From an uncultured Christensenellaceae bacterium (lineage in GTDB: Bacteria; Bacillota; Clostridia; Christensenellales; Christensenellaceae), in assembly GCA_934373295.1 (NCBI GenBank), contig CAKROK010000025.1, forward strand, positions 1 through 27,043: DNA of 27,043 bases, read 5' to 3'. Made by a program: the position numbers and the translations under genes. A model generated the notes under the pieces. That model saw nothing but the letters and a program-made list of their open reading frames with translations. It had not been told where the DNA came from and ran no database searches. How positions within the stretch are numbered: position 1 is the stretch's first letter; every line of letters begins with the position of its first letter. This document shows positions 1-8,650 of the stretch, in pieces.

Positions 1-411
1 TTCCACGTCTGCCGTGCGTAAAAAACGCCCCTCCTCCAGCTTATGCCCGCGTATGTCGCAAAGCGCCGCCGTCGTGCCGTATATAGTCGCACTCTCGTCG
101 TTGTGTCCATAGCTCGCGGTCGCATAAAACTGCGCTATCGCCGCCGCGTCGTTCACACTGTTCAGCGCGCGCAGGTCGTCAAGCTCCTCTAAGCGCATGG
201 GATCGCCCTTGTCGTCCATTACACTCGCTATCAGCATGTCGTTTCCGAGGTTTTGTATCTCGCTCGTCACGGTGTTCGACGCGCCGTCCACCAGCGACAC
301 CATCACGACGAGCGCCATAACGCCTATTATAATGCCCAGCATGGTCAAAAACGAGCGTAGCTTGTTGGAGGTTATCGCCTGCCACGCCATCTTAACGCTT
401 CCTAAAAACAT
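1..411 (-). CDS. ABC transporter permease, MacB/FtsX family (N-terminal part, cut by window edge)
   Basis: The ATG at 411 opens a frame that runs without a stop to base 1, giving 137 N-terminal residues. The start MFLGSVKMAWQAI followed by NKLRSFLTMLGIIIGV and a hydrophobic stretch (about residues 19-43) is the classic first membrane segment of MacB-type permeases. The extracellular domain begins after it (DGASNTVTSEIQNLGNDML). The start codon overlaps the TGA of the upstream ATPase gene (ATGA), so the two are translationally coupled. With the ATPase and adaptor it would form a tripartite-like exporter in the cytoplasmic membrane. The rest of the extracellular domain and the C-terminal membrane segments lie outside the window, so the substrate cannot be judged. 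Confidence 0.9.
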   Translation of the reverse strand, partial: MFLGSVKMAWQAITSNKLRSFLTMLGIIIGVMALVVMVSLVDGASNTVTSEIQNLGNDMLIASVMDDKGDPMRLEELDDLRALNSVNDAAAIAQFYATASYGHNDESATIYGTTAALCDIRGHKLEEGRFLRTADVE

Positions 412-1100
412 CAGTCCACCTCCGTCACATGCCCATCGCTTATGTGAATGCGCCGCCCCGCCTGCCTGGCTATCTCGTCGTTATGCGTTATGAGCACTAT
501 CGTGTTCCCCGCGCGGTTCAACTCGTGAAAGAGCGCCATTATCTCGTTGCCCGTGCGGCTGTCGAGGTTTCCCGTCGGCTCGTCCGCGAGCAGCAGCGCC
601 GGATGCGTCGCCAACGCCCGCGCCACGGCGACCCTCTGCTGCTGTCCGCCGGAAAGCTCGGAAGGCTTGTGCATAGCCCGCTTTTCCAGCCCAACGCGCT
701 TTAGTTCCTCCATCGCCCGCCTATGCCGCTCCTGCTGGGACAGCTTTTGATATATCAGCGGAAGCTCGACGTTCTCCTGCGCCGTCATGCGCGATAACAG
801 GTTAAACCCCTGAAATATAAAGCCGATCTTCTTGTTGCGTATCTTCGCCAGCTCATCCTCGGAGTAATTTTCGATGGGCATCCCGTCTAAGACGTATTCG
901 CCCTTATCCGCGACGTCAAGACATCCCATTATGTTCATGAGCGTGGATTTTCCGCTACCCGACGGGCCGATTATGCTCACGAACTCGCCGGGGTATATCT
1001 CCAGATTCGCGCCGTCCAGCGCGCGGACCTCCTCCCCGCCGACGTTATAATACTTGCAAATGCCCTTCATGCTTATCATGGGCCTGCGTTCGCCCGTCAT
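411..1100 (-). CDS. ABC transporter ATP-binding protein, MacB/LolD-like
   Basis: 229 residues, full length for this ATPase family. It has Walker A GPSGSGKS (residues 45-52), Q-loop Q97, signature LSGGQQQR (149-156), Walker B LLLADEP (169-175), D-loop NLDS and switch H206. The pattern matches the MacB/LolD/SalX group, which powers FtsX-type permeases that move peptides, lipids or antibiotics out of the membrane rather than pumping small solutes through a channel. The ATG at 1100 overlaps the TGA of the adaptor gene, and the stop overlaps the permease start, so all three genes form one coupled operon. The substrate is unknown; the divergent two-component system suggests induction by an envelope signal. 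Confidence 0.95.
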   Translation of the reverse strand: MTGERRPMISMKGICKYYNVGGEEVRALDGANLEIYPGEFVSIIGPSGSGKSTLMNIMGCLDVADKGEYVLDGMPIENYSEDELAKIRNKKIGFIFQGFNLLSRMTAQENVELPLIYQKLSQQERHRRAMEELKRVGLEKRAMHKPSELSGGQQQRVAVARALATHPALLLADEPTGNLDSRTGNEIMALFHELNRAGNTIVLITHNDEIARQAGRRIHISDGHVTEVD

Positions 1101-2740
1101 TTTGAGCCTCCGTTCATCATCTGCTCTCTCATGCTCATGAGCTGGTCCATCATCGTCTGACCCTGATGCACATATACCACCTTTTCGCCCGCATTTAGAC
1201 CGTTTTTGACCTCGGCATAATCCGCGTCGGCTATGCCCGTCTCTATGCGCCTTATCTGCTTATCCTTGCCTTCCGTATCGCCCGATGCGGAAACATAGAC
1301 GTATTCGCCCTGTGCGTCCTCGCCTATCGCCTCTACGGGTATCATTATTACGTCCTGCGCGCGCTGGGTCTCTATGACCGCGCTTCCGTTCATTCCCGAA
1401 AGCAGGTTTTCGCCGCCCGTGAGCTTTAATTCAACCGAATAATTCGCCATCGAACCGCTGTTTTGACCATATGCCGAAACGGACGTGACCTCCGCCTTTA
1501 TCTCTTCCTTGGGGAATGCGTCCAGCGTGACCGCCGCGCTCTGTCCCGTCTTTATCTTTGATATATCCAGCTCGCCCACGGATACCGTCATCTTATTCAC
1601 CTCGCCCGTCGCTATGACAAAGGGGGAAGATGAGCTAACCGCAGTCGCCGCCGTGCCGCTCGTTTGAGACAGCGCCGCGCCGCCCATGCCCATCATGGAA
1701 TATCCCGCCGCGCTTGAGGATGAAGCAGTTGACGCGCCCGTTTGCGCCTGCGCCGCCGAAGCTCCGTCTGCGTTTATCTGAGCGATGACGCCGTCACAGG
1801 GCGCGGTGAGATAGGGCGAATTTGCGAGCGCGACCGCCGTTTTTAGCTGCTCTGTCACGTCGTCTATCTTTTGTAAAAGCTCATAGTACGCGCTTTGATA
1901 TCCGCCGTTTTTGAGCGTGAACAGCTTTGCGCCCATGCTCACCTTGTCGCCCGCCTCGATTTTCACGCCGTCTATCGTGCCCGATTGCGCGAACACCTTG
2001 ACCTCCTGCGCAGGGTATGCCTGTGCGCGCGCTATGCTCTTATCATTGTCGAAAATCTCCAATTTCTCATAGACCGGCGCCTTATCGTCGTCTAAAGCTA
2101 TGCGCACGCCCTCACCCGCCTTTGAATATACCTCGGCGATGTCCTCGCCGTCCTTCCACTTCACCGTGAGCTCGTCGCCCGTCTCAAAGCTTTTATCCGT
2201 CGTTATATCCGCAAACAGCCTGCCGTCCGCGCTTATCACGGCGAGACAGCCGTGCTCCTTAACGATATCTCCCACATCGTCGCCCTTTTTAGCATATACC
2301 GCCTTGACTCTGCCCGATACAGTGCATAAAACGCTGTTGGTCTGCGTCTTTGCCTGTGAAAGCTGCGCTTCAAGCCCGTTTAGCGTTTCCGTCAGGTCGG
2401 CGGCAACTGCCTTTGCGGCGTTTTCATCCACGCTCGCCAATCTGTCCCCCGCCTTGACGCTGTCCCCCACGCTCACGAGCACCTCGTCAAGCTCGATTCC
2501 GTCAGGCAGTTCGACCTCCTCGCTGTCCTGCGCCTCGATATATCCGCTCGCGGTTATGGACGTCGTAACGTCACCCTTTTTCACGTCATATACTGTATAG
2601 ACCGTCTTTGAAAGCCTGTTCGCCGCGCCGGAAAGCAATATCACAACGGTCACGACCGCCGCGACCACGCACGCAAGAACTATCCACGGCCACTTTTTTC
2701 TCTTCTTCATCATACGCCTCCGCATTGTCTTTTTTGGCAT
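1097..2740 (-). CDS. HlyD/MacA-type membrane-fusion (efflux adaptor) protein
   Basis: 547 residues. A short basic N-terminus is followed by one membrane anchor (about residues 18-40). The first half of a biotinyl-lipoyl-like domain lies at about 76-105 (DEVLVSVGDSVKAGDRLASV), with a second lipoyl-like segment near 307-322, beta-barrel segments at about 370-460 and a membrane-proximal domain at 461-530. The family links an inner-membrane ABC permease to the outside; in monoderm bacteria there is no TolC partner, so it probably assists the permease at the cell surface. A low-complexity insert rich in Ala, Ser, Thr, Gly and Met (about 325-372) interrupts the lipoyl/barrel junction, and the C-terminus is Met-rich (residues 530-542). 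The start is supported by GAAAGGAG just upstream. It is the first gene of the exporter operon and is transcribed away from the response regulator. Confidence 0.9.
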   Translation of the reverse strand: MPKKTMRRRMMKKRKKWPWIVLACVVAAVVTVVILLSGAANRLSKTVYTVYDVKKGDVTTSITASGYIEAQDSEEVELPDGIELDEVLVSVGDSVKAGDRLASVDENAAKAVAADLTETLNGLEAQLSQAKTQTNSVLCTVSGRVKAVYAKKGDDVGDIVKEHGCLAVISADGRLFADITTDKSFETGDELTVKWKDGEDIAEVYSKAGEGVRIALDDDKAPVYEKLEIFDNDKSIARAQAYPAQEVKVFAQSGTIDGVKIEAGDKVSMGAKLFTLKNGGYQSAYYELLQKIDDVTEQLKTAVALANSPYLTAPCDGVIAQINADGASAAQAQTGASTASSSSAAGYSMMGMGGAALSQTSGTAATAVSSSSPFVIATGEVNKMTVSVGELDISKIKTGQSAAVTLDAFPKEEIKAEVTSVSAYGQNSGSMANYSVELKLTGGENLLSGMNGSAVIETQRAQDVIMIPVEAIGEDAQGEYVYVSASGDTEGKDKQIRRIETGIADADYAEVKNGLNAGEKVVYVHQGQTMMDQLMSMREQMMNGGSK

Positions 2741-2822
2741 ATTACTCCTTTCAAATTAAATTTAAATGAATATCTTTTCGTTCCGTTCGCTTTAACATTA
2801 TGTTCACACCGAATTATTATGG

Positions 2823-2856
2823 TATAATATAGTTGAAAATAATACCCGGAGGAGGG
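2823..2856 (+). promoter_or_regulatory. -10 box and ribosome binding site of the two-component operon
   Basis: TATAAT lies at 2823-2828. A weak -35 candidate, TGTTCA, sits at 2801-2806 with a 16-nt spacer. The strong Shine-Dalgarno GGAGGAGGG (2848-2856) is six bases before ATG 2863. This selects 2863 as the regulator start rather than the in-frame ATG at 2833, which lies inside the likely transcript leader and would add ten non-homologous residues. The 122-bp gap also has to hold the divergent exporter promoter. Confidence 0.55.
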
Positions 2857-2862
2857 CGTCAA

Positions 2863-3534
2863 ATGATAAATATACTTGTCGTAGAGGATAACGAAAAGCT
2901 GCGCAGGCTGATGAAGATAAACCTCACCCACGCAGGCTATAAGGTGCTTGAGGCGGAAAACGGCCTCGCCGCGCTGGATGTTCTCGATCAAAACAACGTT
3001 CATCTCATGATAGTCGATATCATGATGCCCGAAATGGACGGCTATGAGCTGACGCAGGAGCTGCGCGAGGCAAAGATGACCATACCGATACTCATGGTCA
3101 CCGCAAAGGAGACGCTCGAGGATAAGCGCAAGGGCTTCGGGCTGGGCGCGGACGACTACATGGTGAAGCCCATCGACATGGAGGAGCTGCTTTTACGCAT
3201 CGAGGCACTGCTCCGCCGCTCAAACATCAATGCCGAAAAAAAGCTCGTCATGGGTAAAACCGAAATAAACGAGGAATCATACACCGTCACCTTTGACGGA
3301 AAATCCATCAGCATACCCCAAAAGGAATTCGGCATACTCTACCTGCTGCTCTCCTATCCCGGCAAGATATTCACGCGGCAGGCGATAATGGACGAAATAT
3401 GGGGCTATGATACGGAGACTGACCCGCGCACAGTGGACGTCCACATAAAGCGCCTGCGCGAAAAGTTCTCGGATAATCCCGATTTTGAGATAGACACCGT
3501 GAGGGGTTTAGGCTATAAGGGCATCATCAAATGA
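2863..3534 (+). CDS. OmpR/PhoB-family response regulator
   Basis: 223 residues from ATG 2863. The receiver domain (1-~115) has the acidic pocket E8/D9, phospho-acceptor D52 in IVDIMMPEMDG, T80 and K102. The winged-helix DNA-binding domain (~125-223) ends with the typical DPRTVDVHIKRLREKF and VRGLGYKGIIK segments. It should bind direct repeats at its own and the divergent exporter promoter when phosphorylated by the kinase encoded next. Its TGA overlaps the kinase ATG (ATGA). By position, the likely target is the MacAB-like exporter 120 bp away; that is inference, as no operator repeats were identified with confidence. Confidence 0.95.
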   Translation: MINILVVEDNEKLRRLMKINLTHAGYKVLEAENGLAALDVLDQNNVHLMIVDIMMPEMDGYELTQELREAKMTIPILMVTAKETLEDKRKGFGLGADDYMVKPIDMEELLLRIEALLRRSNINAEKKLVMGKTEINEESYTVTFDGKSISIPQKEFGILYLLLSYPGKIFTRQAIMDEIWGYDTETDPRTVDVHIKRLREKFSDNPDFEIDTVRGLGYKGIIK

Positions 3535-4595
3535 AAAACATCCGCTTCAGGTTTATATTCATAACCGTTTTTACCATCGTCGTGAGCTCGCTGCTCGCGC
3601 TGTCCCTATCCTCATTTATAACGAGCATATGCGGCTTTTTCGGCGTGACCCTGCCCAAACTGTTCGGCGTTGCGCTAAAGGAGCTGCTCGCGCCCGTCAT
3701 CACCATAATTTTCTCGTGCTTCACGATAACCCTGCTTTCAAACACCATCGTCCAGCCCATAATCGAGATAAACGAGGCGACCAAAAAAATAGCCGAGGGC
3801 GATTTCGACATACACCTCGACCACAGCTATTATGAGGATGAGTTTAAACAGCTTGCGGAGAACTTCAACCTCATGGTGCAGGAGCTTAAAAACAACGAAT
3901 ATCTGCGAAAAAACTTCACTTCAAACGTCTCTCACGAGTTTAAAACGCCCGTCGCGATAATCTCCGGCTACTGCAAGCTCATAGACGACGACATAACCCC
4001 TGAGGAGAGGAGCGAATACTGCGGCGTAATACAGAGCGAATGCGAAAAGCTGACCAAGCTCACGGCGAACCTGCTCGCGCTTTCAAAGCTGGATAATCAG
4101 AGCTTTTTGACGGATAACGACACGTTCTATTTAGACGAGCAAATCAGGCAGTGCATCATCCATTTAGAGCCTAAGTGGAGCAAGAAGAACATCGATTTCG
4201 TGTTGGATACGGACAACATTCTCTATACGGGCAGCGAGGCGCTTTTGGCGCAGGTCTGGACGAACCTCATAGACAACGCCGTGAAGTTTTCAAACAACAA
4301 CGGCATAATCACCATCCGTCTGCACGAGACGGAGACGTACATCGTCGCGACGGTGGAGGATCGCGGCGTGGGCATGGAGGAGGACACGCGCCTGCACATC
4401 TTCGACCGCTTCTATCAGGGGGACACGTCCCATAAATCCGAGGGAAACGGTCTGGGGCTTTCAATAGTAAAGAGCATCGTCGAGCATTCAAACGGCAAAA
4501 TCGAGGTCGAAAGCACACCGGGCAGAGGCACGACCTTTAAGATAACGCTATTTAAACCATTGTTTAAGGGATTGCCTGAAAAAAAGCATAAATAG
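3531..4595 (+). CDS. Sensor histidine kinase (HAMP, HisKA, HATPase_c)
   Basis: 354 residues. TM1 (about 9-32) and TM2 (about 52-73) are separated by only ~20 residues, so there is almost no extracellular sensor domain. HAMP spans ~75-123. The H-box is SNVSHEFKTP with phospho-acceptor H135. N box LIDNAVKF is at ~247, G1 EDRGVGM at ~276, F box FDRFYQGD at ~291 and G2 GNGLGLSIVKS at ~305. Such short-loop kinases usually sense signals in the membrane or via a partner transporter, as in the BceS-type kinases of Gram-positive bacteria, which fits an adjacent MacB-like permease. The ATG overlaps the regulator stop. An intrinsic terminator follows directly. Confidence 0.93.
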   Translation: MKNIRFRFIFITVFTIVVSSLLALSLSSFITSICGFFGVTLPKLFGVALKELLAPVITIIFSCFTITLLSNTIVQPIIEINEATKKIAEGDFDIHLDHSYYEDEFKQLAENFNLMVQELKNNEYLRKNFTSNVSHEFKTPVAIISGYCKLIDDDITPEERSEYCGVIQSECEKLTKLTANLLALSKLDNQSFLTDNDTFYLDEQIRQCIIHLEPKWSKKNIDFVLDTDNILYTGSEALLAQVWTNLIDNAVKFSNNNGIITIRLHETETYIVATVEDRGVGMEEDTRLHIFDRFYQGDTSHKSEGNGLGLSIVKSIVEHSNGKIEVESTPGRGTTFKITLFKPLFKGLPEKKHK

Positions 4596-4603
4596 GGAAC
4601 ATA

Positions 4604-4635
4604 AAAACGGACCTCATATGAAGTCCGTTTTGTTT
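4604..4635. terminator. Bidirectional intrinsic terminator between kinase and pncB
   Basis: AAAACGGAC (4604-4612) pairs perfectly with GTCCGTTTT (4623-4631). The loop contains the palindrome TCATATGA. The A-rich left arm and T-rich right arm make it work on both strands, serving the convergent kinase and pncB genes. Confidence 0.85.
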
Positions 4636-4642
4636 TGCATTA

Positions 4643-6073
4643 TTAGTTTCTCGCTTGTTTTAAAAGCTCCTGCTTCAGCTCCCAAAGCTCCTTTGACAGG
4701 TCTACCTTATAGACGTGCGGGTTAGTCACGCGCTTATACTCGTCCCAGAACGTGTCCAGCTCGTGCGCCGCTATAGTCCTTATCGTCTCGACGTCCGGGC
4801 TTTCATAGACGCATCTTCCGTCCACGAACACGGGGACTAACAGGTCTTTTACGTGATAATCCGTTATGGTCTTTCTCTTCCACGTCTCGTGCTGGTCGAA
4901 GATCTCGAGCGGCTTTGTCTCGTCTATCTTTTCCTCATCCAGCATGATGAGGTCGGCGAGCGCCTTGCCCGTCGCGTTTGAATATACCCTGACCACCTTT
5001 TTATATCCGGGATTGGTTATCTTCCAGACGTTTTCAGAGACCTTTATCTTAGGCATCCACTTTCCGTCATGCTCACGCGCCGCGAGCTTGTATACGCCGC
5101 CCAGCGCGGGGCAGTTCTCGCTCGTGATGAGCTTTGTGCCCACGCCCCAGATATCTATCTTACAGCCCTGGAATTTTAAGTCTCTTATGAGCTTTTCGTC
5201 GAGGTCGGAGGATGCGCATATTTTCGCGTCGGGATATCCCGCCTCGTCGAGCATCTTCCTGCACTCCTTTGAGAGATACGCGAGGTCGCCCGAATCCAGC
5301 CTTATTCCCATGGGCTCATGTCCGCTCGCCCTCAGCTCGTCGAATACCTTTATCGCGTTGGGCATACCGCTGCCTAATGTGTCATATGTGTCCACCAGCA
5401 GCAGGCAGGCATCCGGGAATATCTCCGCATATGCCCGGAAGGCGTCTATTTCGTGGTCAAAGCTCATTACCCAGCTATGCGCGTGCGTTCCCGCGGTTTT
5501 CAGCCCGAAATACTGCCCCGCGAGCACATTTGAGGTGGACGTGCATCCGCCTATTACCGCCGCCCTCGCGCCGTAAAGACCGGCGTCCGGTCCCTGCGCA
5601 CGGCGCAGACCGAACTCAAGCACCGCGCCGCCGTTCGTCGCCATACATACTCTGCTCGCCTTCGTCGCGATGAGCGTCTGATGGTTTATAATGTTCAGCA
5701 TCGCCGTCTCGATGAGCTGCGCCTCGATTATATTCGCCTTTACCCTCAAAAGCGGCTCATACGGGAAAGCAACCGTGCCCTCGGGCATGGCGTATATCTC
5801 ACCCGTAAAGTGCAGCCCGCGCAGATAGCTCAAAAACTCGTCGTCAAAGAGGTTTAACGAGCGCAGATAGTCCGTATCCTCCTCGTCGAAATGCAGGTGC
5901 TTTATGAGGTCGATGACCTGCTCAAGCCCCGCGACGATGGCATATTCGCTCTCGCCCGCGCCCTTTCTGAAAAAGACGTCGAAAACGGCCTTGTCATTCG
6001 TCATGCCCTTTTTGTAATAGCCATACATCATCGTCAGCTGATAGAGGTCTGTCAGCATGGTTAAATTTCTCAT
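4643..6073 (-). CDS. pncB: Nicotinate phosphoribosyltransferase
   Basis: 476 residues, typical length. The enzyme joins nicotinate and PRPP, with ATP hydrolysis, to make nicotinate mononucleotide in NAD salvage (Preiss-Handler pathway). Recognisable family segments are LTDLYQLTMMYGYYKKG at the N-terminus, LEFGLRRAQGPD (about 152-163), the HSWVMSFDHE segment containing the autophosphorylated histidine, RLDSGDLAYLS and the CASSDLDE region. The ATG at 6073 overlaps the lgt TGA (ATGA), and GGAGGAG inside the end of lgt, six bases before the ATG, serves as Shine-Dalgarno. It is the last gene of the murG operon and ends at the bidirectional terminator. Confidence 0.96.
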   Translation of the reverse strand: MRNLTMLTDLYQLTMMYGYYKKGMTNDKAVFDVFFRKGAGESEYAIVAGLEQVIDLIKHLHFDEEDTDYLRSLNLFDDEFLSYLRGLHFTGEIYAMPEGTVAFPYEPLLRVKANIIEAQLIETAMLNIINHQTLIATKASRVCMATNGGAVLEFGLRRAQGPDAGLYGARAAVIGGCTSTSNVLAGQYFGLKTAGTHAHSWVMSFDHEIDAFRAYAEIFPDACLLLVDTYDTLGSGMPNAIKVFDELRASGHEPMGIRLDSGDLAYLSKECRKMLDEAGYPDAKICASSDLDEKLIRDLKFQGCKIDIWGVGTKLITSENCPALGGVYKLAAREHDGKWMPKIKVSENVWKITNPGYKKVVRVYSNATGKALADLIMLDEEKIDETKPLEIFDQHETWKRKTITDYHVKDLLVPVFVDGRCVYESPDVETIRTIAAHELDTFWDEYKRVTNPHVYKVDLSKELWELKQELLKQARN

Positions 6074-7098
6074 TTTAACTCCTCCGGCTCCTTTTCGGTC
6101 TGTTCATCATTCTGCGCGTCTTGCGCCTCGGTTACTTCCTCGATGTTCTCCGTCTCGGAATTTTGCTGTTCCTGATCCTGTGCCTGTTCCTGCTCGCTCT
6201 CCTGCGCCGCCTTCTTTTTCTTTTCCGGCTTATATCCTAAATCATAAATCTTCCCGACATATGTAAAGGGCTTCTGCTCGCGGTTTCTCATTATTATGAG
6301 GTATATCAGGCCCAATATCACGCATACAAGCGCGAGACCCTGCGATATCCTTAAAACTCCGGGGATGAGCCAAAGGCTGTCCGTCCTCAAGCCCTCTATG
6401 AACGCCCTGCCCGCGCCGTACAGCACGAGGTACATCACGAACACATTGCCCCTCTTTTTCGCCTTTTTCTGATACCACATGAGTATGCCGAACACTATTA
6501 AGTTCCATACGCTCTCATAGAAGAACGTCGCCATGTGCCAAGGCGCGTCGCAGAGCTGCTGTATCATCTTGCCCGTCGCTTCATCGTATACCGCAATGGT
6601 ATGCTGCTTGGTGATGTTCACCGCATAAGGGAACCACTGCATGGATTTTTCCGTGACCGCCGCGCCGAACGCCTCCTGATTTACGAAATTGCCCCAGCGG
6701 CCGATCGCCTGACCTATCGCAAGGCCGGGCGCCGCGATATCCGCCATTATGCCTATGCTGAATTTCCTCCATCTACAGAAGATGACAAGCGCGATAAAGC
6801 CGCCGATTATGCCGCCGTATATCGCCAAGCCGCCGTGCCAGATGGCTATCATCTCCGAGAAATCGCCGGCGTATCTGTCCCATTCCAGCGCGACGTAATA
6901 CACCCTTGCGCCGATGAGCGCCAAAGGTATCGCCAATATGAGAAAATCCACGACGAGATCGAAGTTATATCCGCGTCTTTTCGCCATGTATCTTCCCACG
7001 ACTATGCCCGCGATTATGCCCATGCAGATTATTACGGCATACCACGCGATGCTTATGTTCGTGCCAAACAGGTTTTTAACCAGGTATTGACTGTCCAT
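6070..7098 (-). CDS. lgt: Phosphatidylglycerol--prolipoprotein diacylglyceryl transferase
   Basis: 342 residues from ATG 7098 (MDSQYLVKN). It is preceded by AGGAGG four bases upstream of the GAAAA spacer, which makes this start much better than the in-frame ATG at 7149 inside the preceding gene. Lgt attaches diacylglycerol to the lipobox cysteine of prelipoproteins; two predicted lipoproteins are encoded in this window. About seven membrane segments are visible, with the essential HGGLAIYGG motif (H about 88), the Lgt signature GRWGNFVNQEAFG and EGLRTDSLW. After the last membrane segment comes an unusual acidic/Gln-rich cytoplasmic tail of ~50 residues (QESEQEQAQDQEQQ onward) of low complexity. 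Its stop overlaps the pncB start. Confidence 0.96.
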   Translation of the reverse strand: MDSQYLVKNLFGTNISIAWYAVIICMGIIAGIVVGRYMAKRRGYNFDLVVDFLILAIPLALIGARVYYVALEWDRYAGDFSEMIAIWHGGLAIYGGIIGGFIALVIFCRWRKFSIGIMADIAAPGLAIGQAIGRWGNFVNQEAFGAAVTEKSMQWFPYAVNITKQHTIAVYDEATGKMIQQLCDAPWHMATFFYESVWNLIVFGILMWYQKKAKKRGNVFVMYLVLYGAGRAFIEGLRTDSLWLIPGVLRISQGLALVCVILGLIYLIIMRNREQKPFTYVGKIYDLGYKPEKKKKAAQESEQEQAQDQEQQNSETENIEEVTEAQDAQNDEQTEKEPEELK

Positions 7099-7108
7099 TT
7101 TCTTCCTC

Positions 7109-8650
7109 CTACTTGTTTTTGATAATGAACATGCTGGGATAAAGCCCACCGCAGCTAAAGGTATGCTTGCTTACAAGCTCCATCCCCGATTTTTCTATAA
7201 GACCCGATAAGAGCCTTTTATCATGCGTAAATAAGAACGCATATCCGCCTTTTTTAAGCAGCTTTTTGAGGTTTACGAGGAATTTTCTGTAAAGCTCCTC
7301 ATTCTTCATATGGCTGCCTACCCTTAATCCGAAGGGCAGATTGCATATGACCTCGTCAAAGCTCTCCTGAAAGTCCGCAAGCGCGTTTTTGAGGTAGAAA
7401 TGCGCGCCCGTCTTGGCGAATTTTTCATTGAGCCGCGCCGCATTGAGCGCCTCCTTTGAAATATCCGTCCCCATGAGCGAACCATAGGGCAGCCTTGCGC
7501 GCTCAAAAAGCATAGTGCCCGAGCCGCAGAAGCAATCCAACACCGCCGCATTTTTCTTTGTAAACGGCGCTATAAAGCTCACACACGCCGCTGCCGCTGC
7601 GGGATGAATGGACGCGCTTATGCTCTTTTTCTTGTATATGAATCTGTCGTCCAGCTGCGGCTGAGGAAGTACGCATAAATACACCCTGCGCTCGCTTGAA
7701 AACACGGCTATCTCAAACGCATAAGACGACGGGCTGTTTACAAAGCCCTTTTCGCGTATTTTCTTTGAAAGCTCCTCCGCCAGCTTTTTTCTGTCATCGC
7801 GCGAGACGTCCGCCGTTATGTCCAAGCGATACGTCAGCTCACCCTCGCCGTAAAGCGCGCGCACAAAGCTCAAAAACTCATCCGACGCCGCCGCATTGAC
7901 CGCTGCGGCGGGGTTAAAGAACTCGTCAAATAGTATGAACGCCTTATAAAAGCTGCGTGCAGCGAATATCCTGCGGTACCTCTCCACGCCGTCCACCTTT
8001 AAAAGATTGCTCTTTTCGTCTATCACCTGCGCGGCATATTTGAGCTTTGTCACCTCGCGCTGCGTCACGCGCACGGACGGGCATTTTAAAATGAGGCTCG
8101 TCCCCTTTTTGAGCGAGGCGATCATTTTGACCTCCGTCTTGGGCGCTTTAAGCGAGGAAATCGCCTTATCGAGCGCGTTTCTCTGCTCCTCGATGTGCTT
8201 ATCCTCCGTCGCGGTGATCTGATAGTTTTCCAAAAACTCCTGCACGCCCGCGGTCTTGTCCGCATTTCCCAGCGCAAGGATTATGGACGGCTTCACGAAC
8301 TCCGTATTTTCGGAGGTAAGACTGTCCATGAGCAGCGCGGCGTATTCATTCGGGCGCAATTTTCCCAAAAGCTGAGCACAGCTCTTTTTGAGCTTAGCGT
8401 CGTCTGACTTCATCACGTCCGCAAATTTATCCGAATTGATGTCGATATAGTGCGCGATGATCTCCGCCTTATCCCTGTCCGCACTGGCATCCACCAGGCC
8501 GCGCATAAGCTCCCTCGCGTTTTTCCCCGCGAAAATATAGTTAAACGACTGGGATATTACGGAATTCGTCATCATGGGCAGCAGCCTTTGACGCCTCGCC
8601 TGAGGCGCAAGCTCCTTCGTCCTGTTTATCGCGTTTAAGTATTCCTGCAT
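7109..8650 (-). CDS. THUMP-like/TrmN-type class I RNA methyltransferase with N-terminal HEAT-like region
   Basis: 513 residues. The C-terminal third (about 350-513) is a Rossmann SAM-methyltransferase: motif I VLDCFCGSGTMLFE, motif II GTDIS, motif IV NLPFG (the N-P/L-P-F/Y type used by N2-guanine and related base methylases). The middle part (about 235-345) resembles the THUMP and linker region of TrmN/Trm14/RlmL proteins (YRLDITADV, then SASIHPAAAAACV). The N-terminal ~170 residues are helical with HEAT-like repeats (SCAQLLGKLRPNEYAALLMD, then IILALGNADK), which is not the usual arrangement. It probably methylates guanine in tRNA or rRNA; the exact target is not deducible. Its ATG overlaps the murG TAA (TAATG), with AAGGAGG in the last murG codons. 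Confidence 0.85.
   Translation of the reverse strand: MQEYLNAINRTKELAPQARRQRLLPMMTNSVISQSFNYIFAGKNARELMRGLVDASADRDKAEIIAHYIDINSDKFADVMKSDDAKLKKSCAQLLGKLRPNEYAALLMDSLTSENTEFVKPSIILALGNADKTAGVQEFLENYQITATEDKHIEEQRNALDKAISSLKAPKTEVKMIASLKKGTSLILKCPSVRVTQREVTKLKYAAQVIDEKSNLLKVDGVERYRRIFAARSFYKAFILFDEFFNPAAAVNAAASDEFLSFVRALYGEGELTYRLDITADVSRDDRKKLAEELSKKIREKGFVNSPSSYAFEIAVFSSERRVYLCVLPQPQLDDRFIYKKKSISASIHPAAAAACVSFIAPFTKKNAAVLDCFCGSGTMLFERARLPYGSLMGTDISKEALNAARLNEKFAKTGAHFYLKNALADFQESFDEVICNLPFGLRVGSHMKNEELYRKFLVNLKKLLKKGGYAFLFTHDKRLLSGLIEKSGMELVSKHTFSCGGLYPSMFIIKNK

Noticed and set aside
2833..2862. Extended start of the response regulator at 2833
   Set aside because: The strong Shine-Dalgarno at 2848-2856 would be inside the coding sequence; 2863 gives the standard receiver-domain N-terminus.
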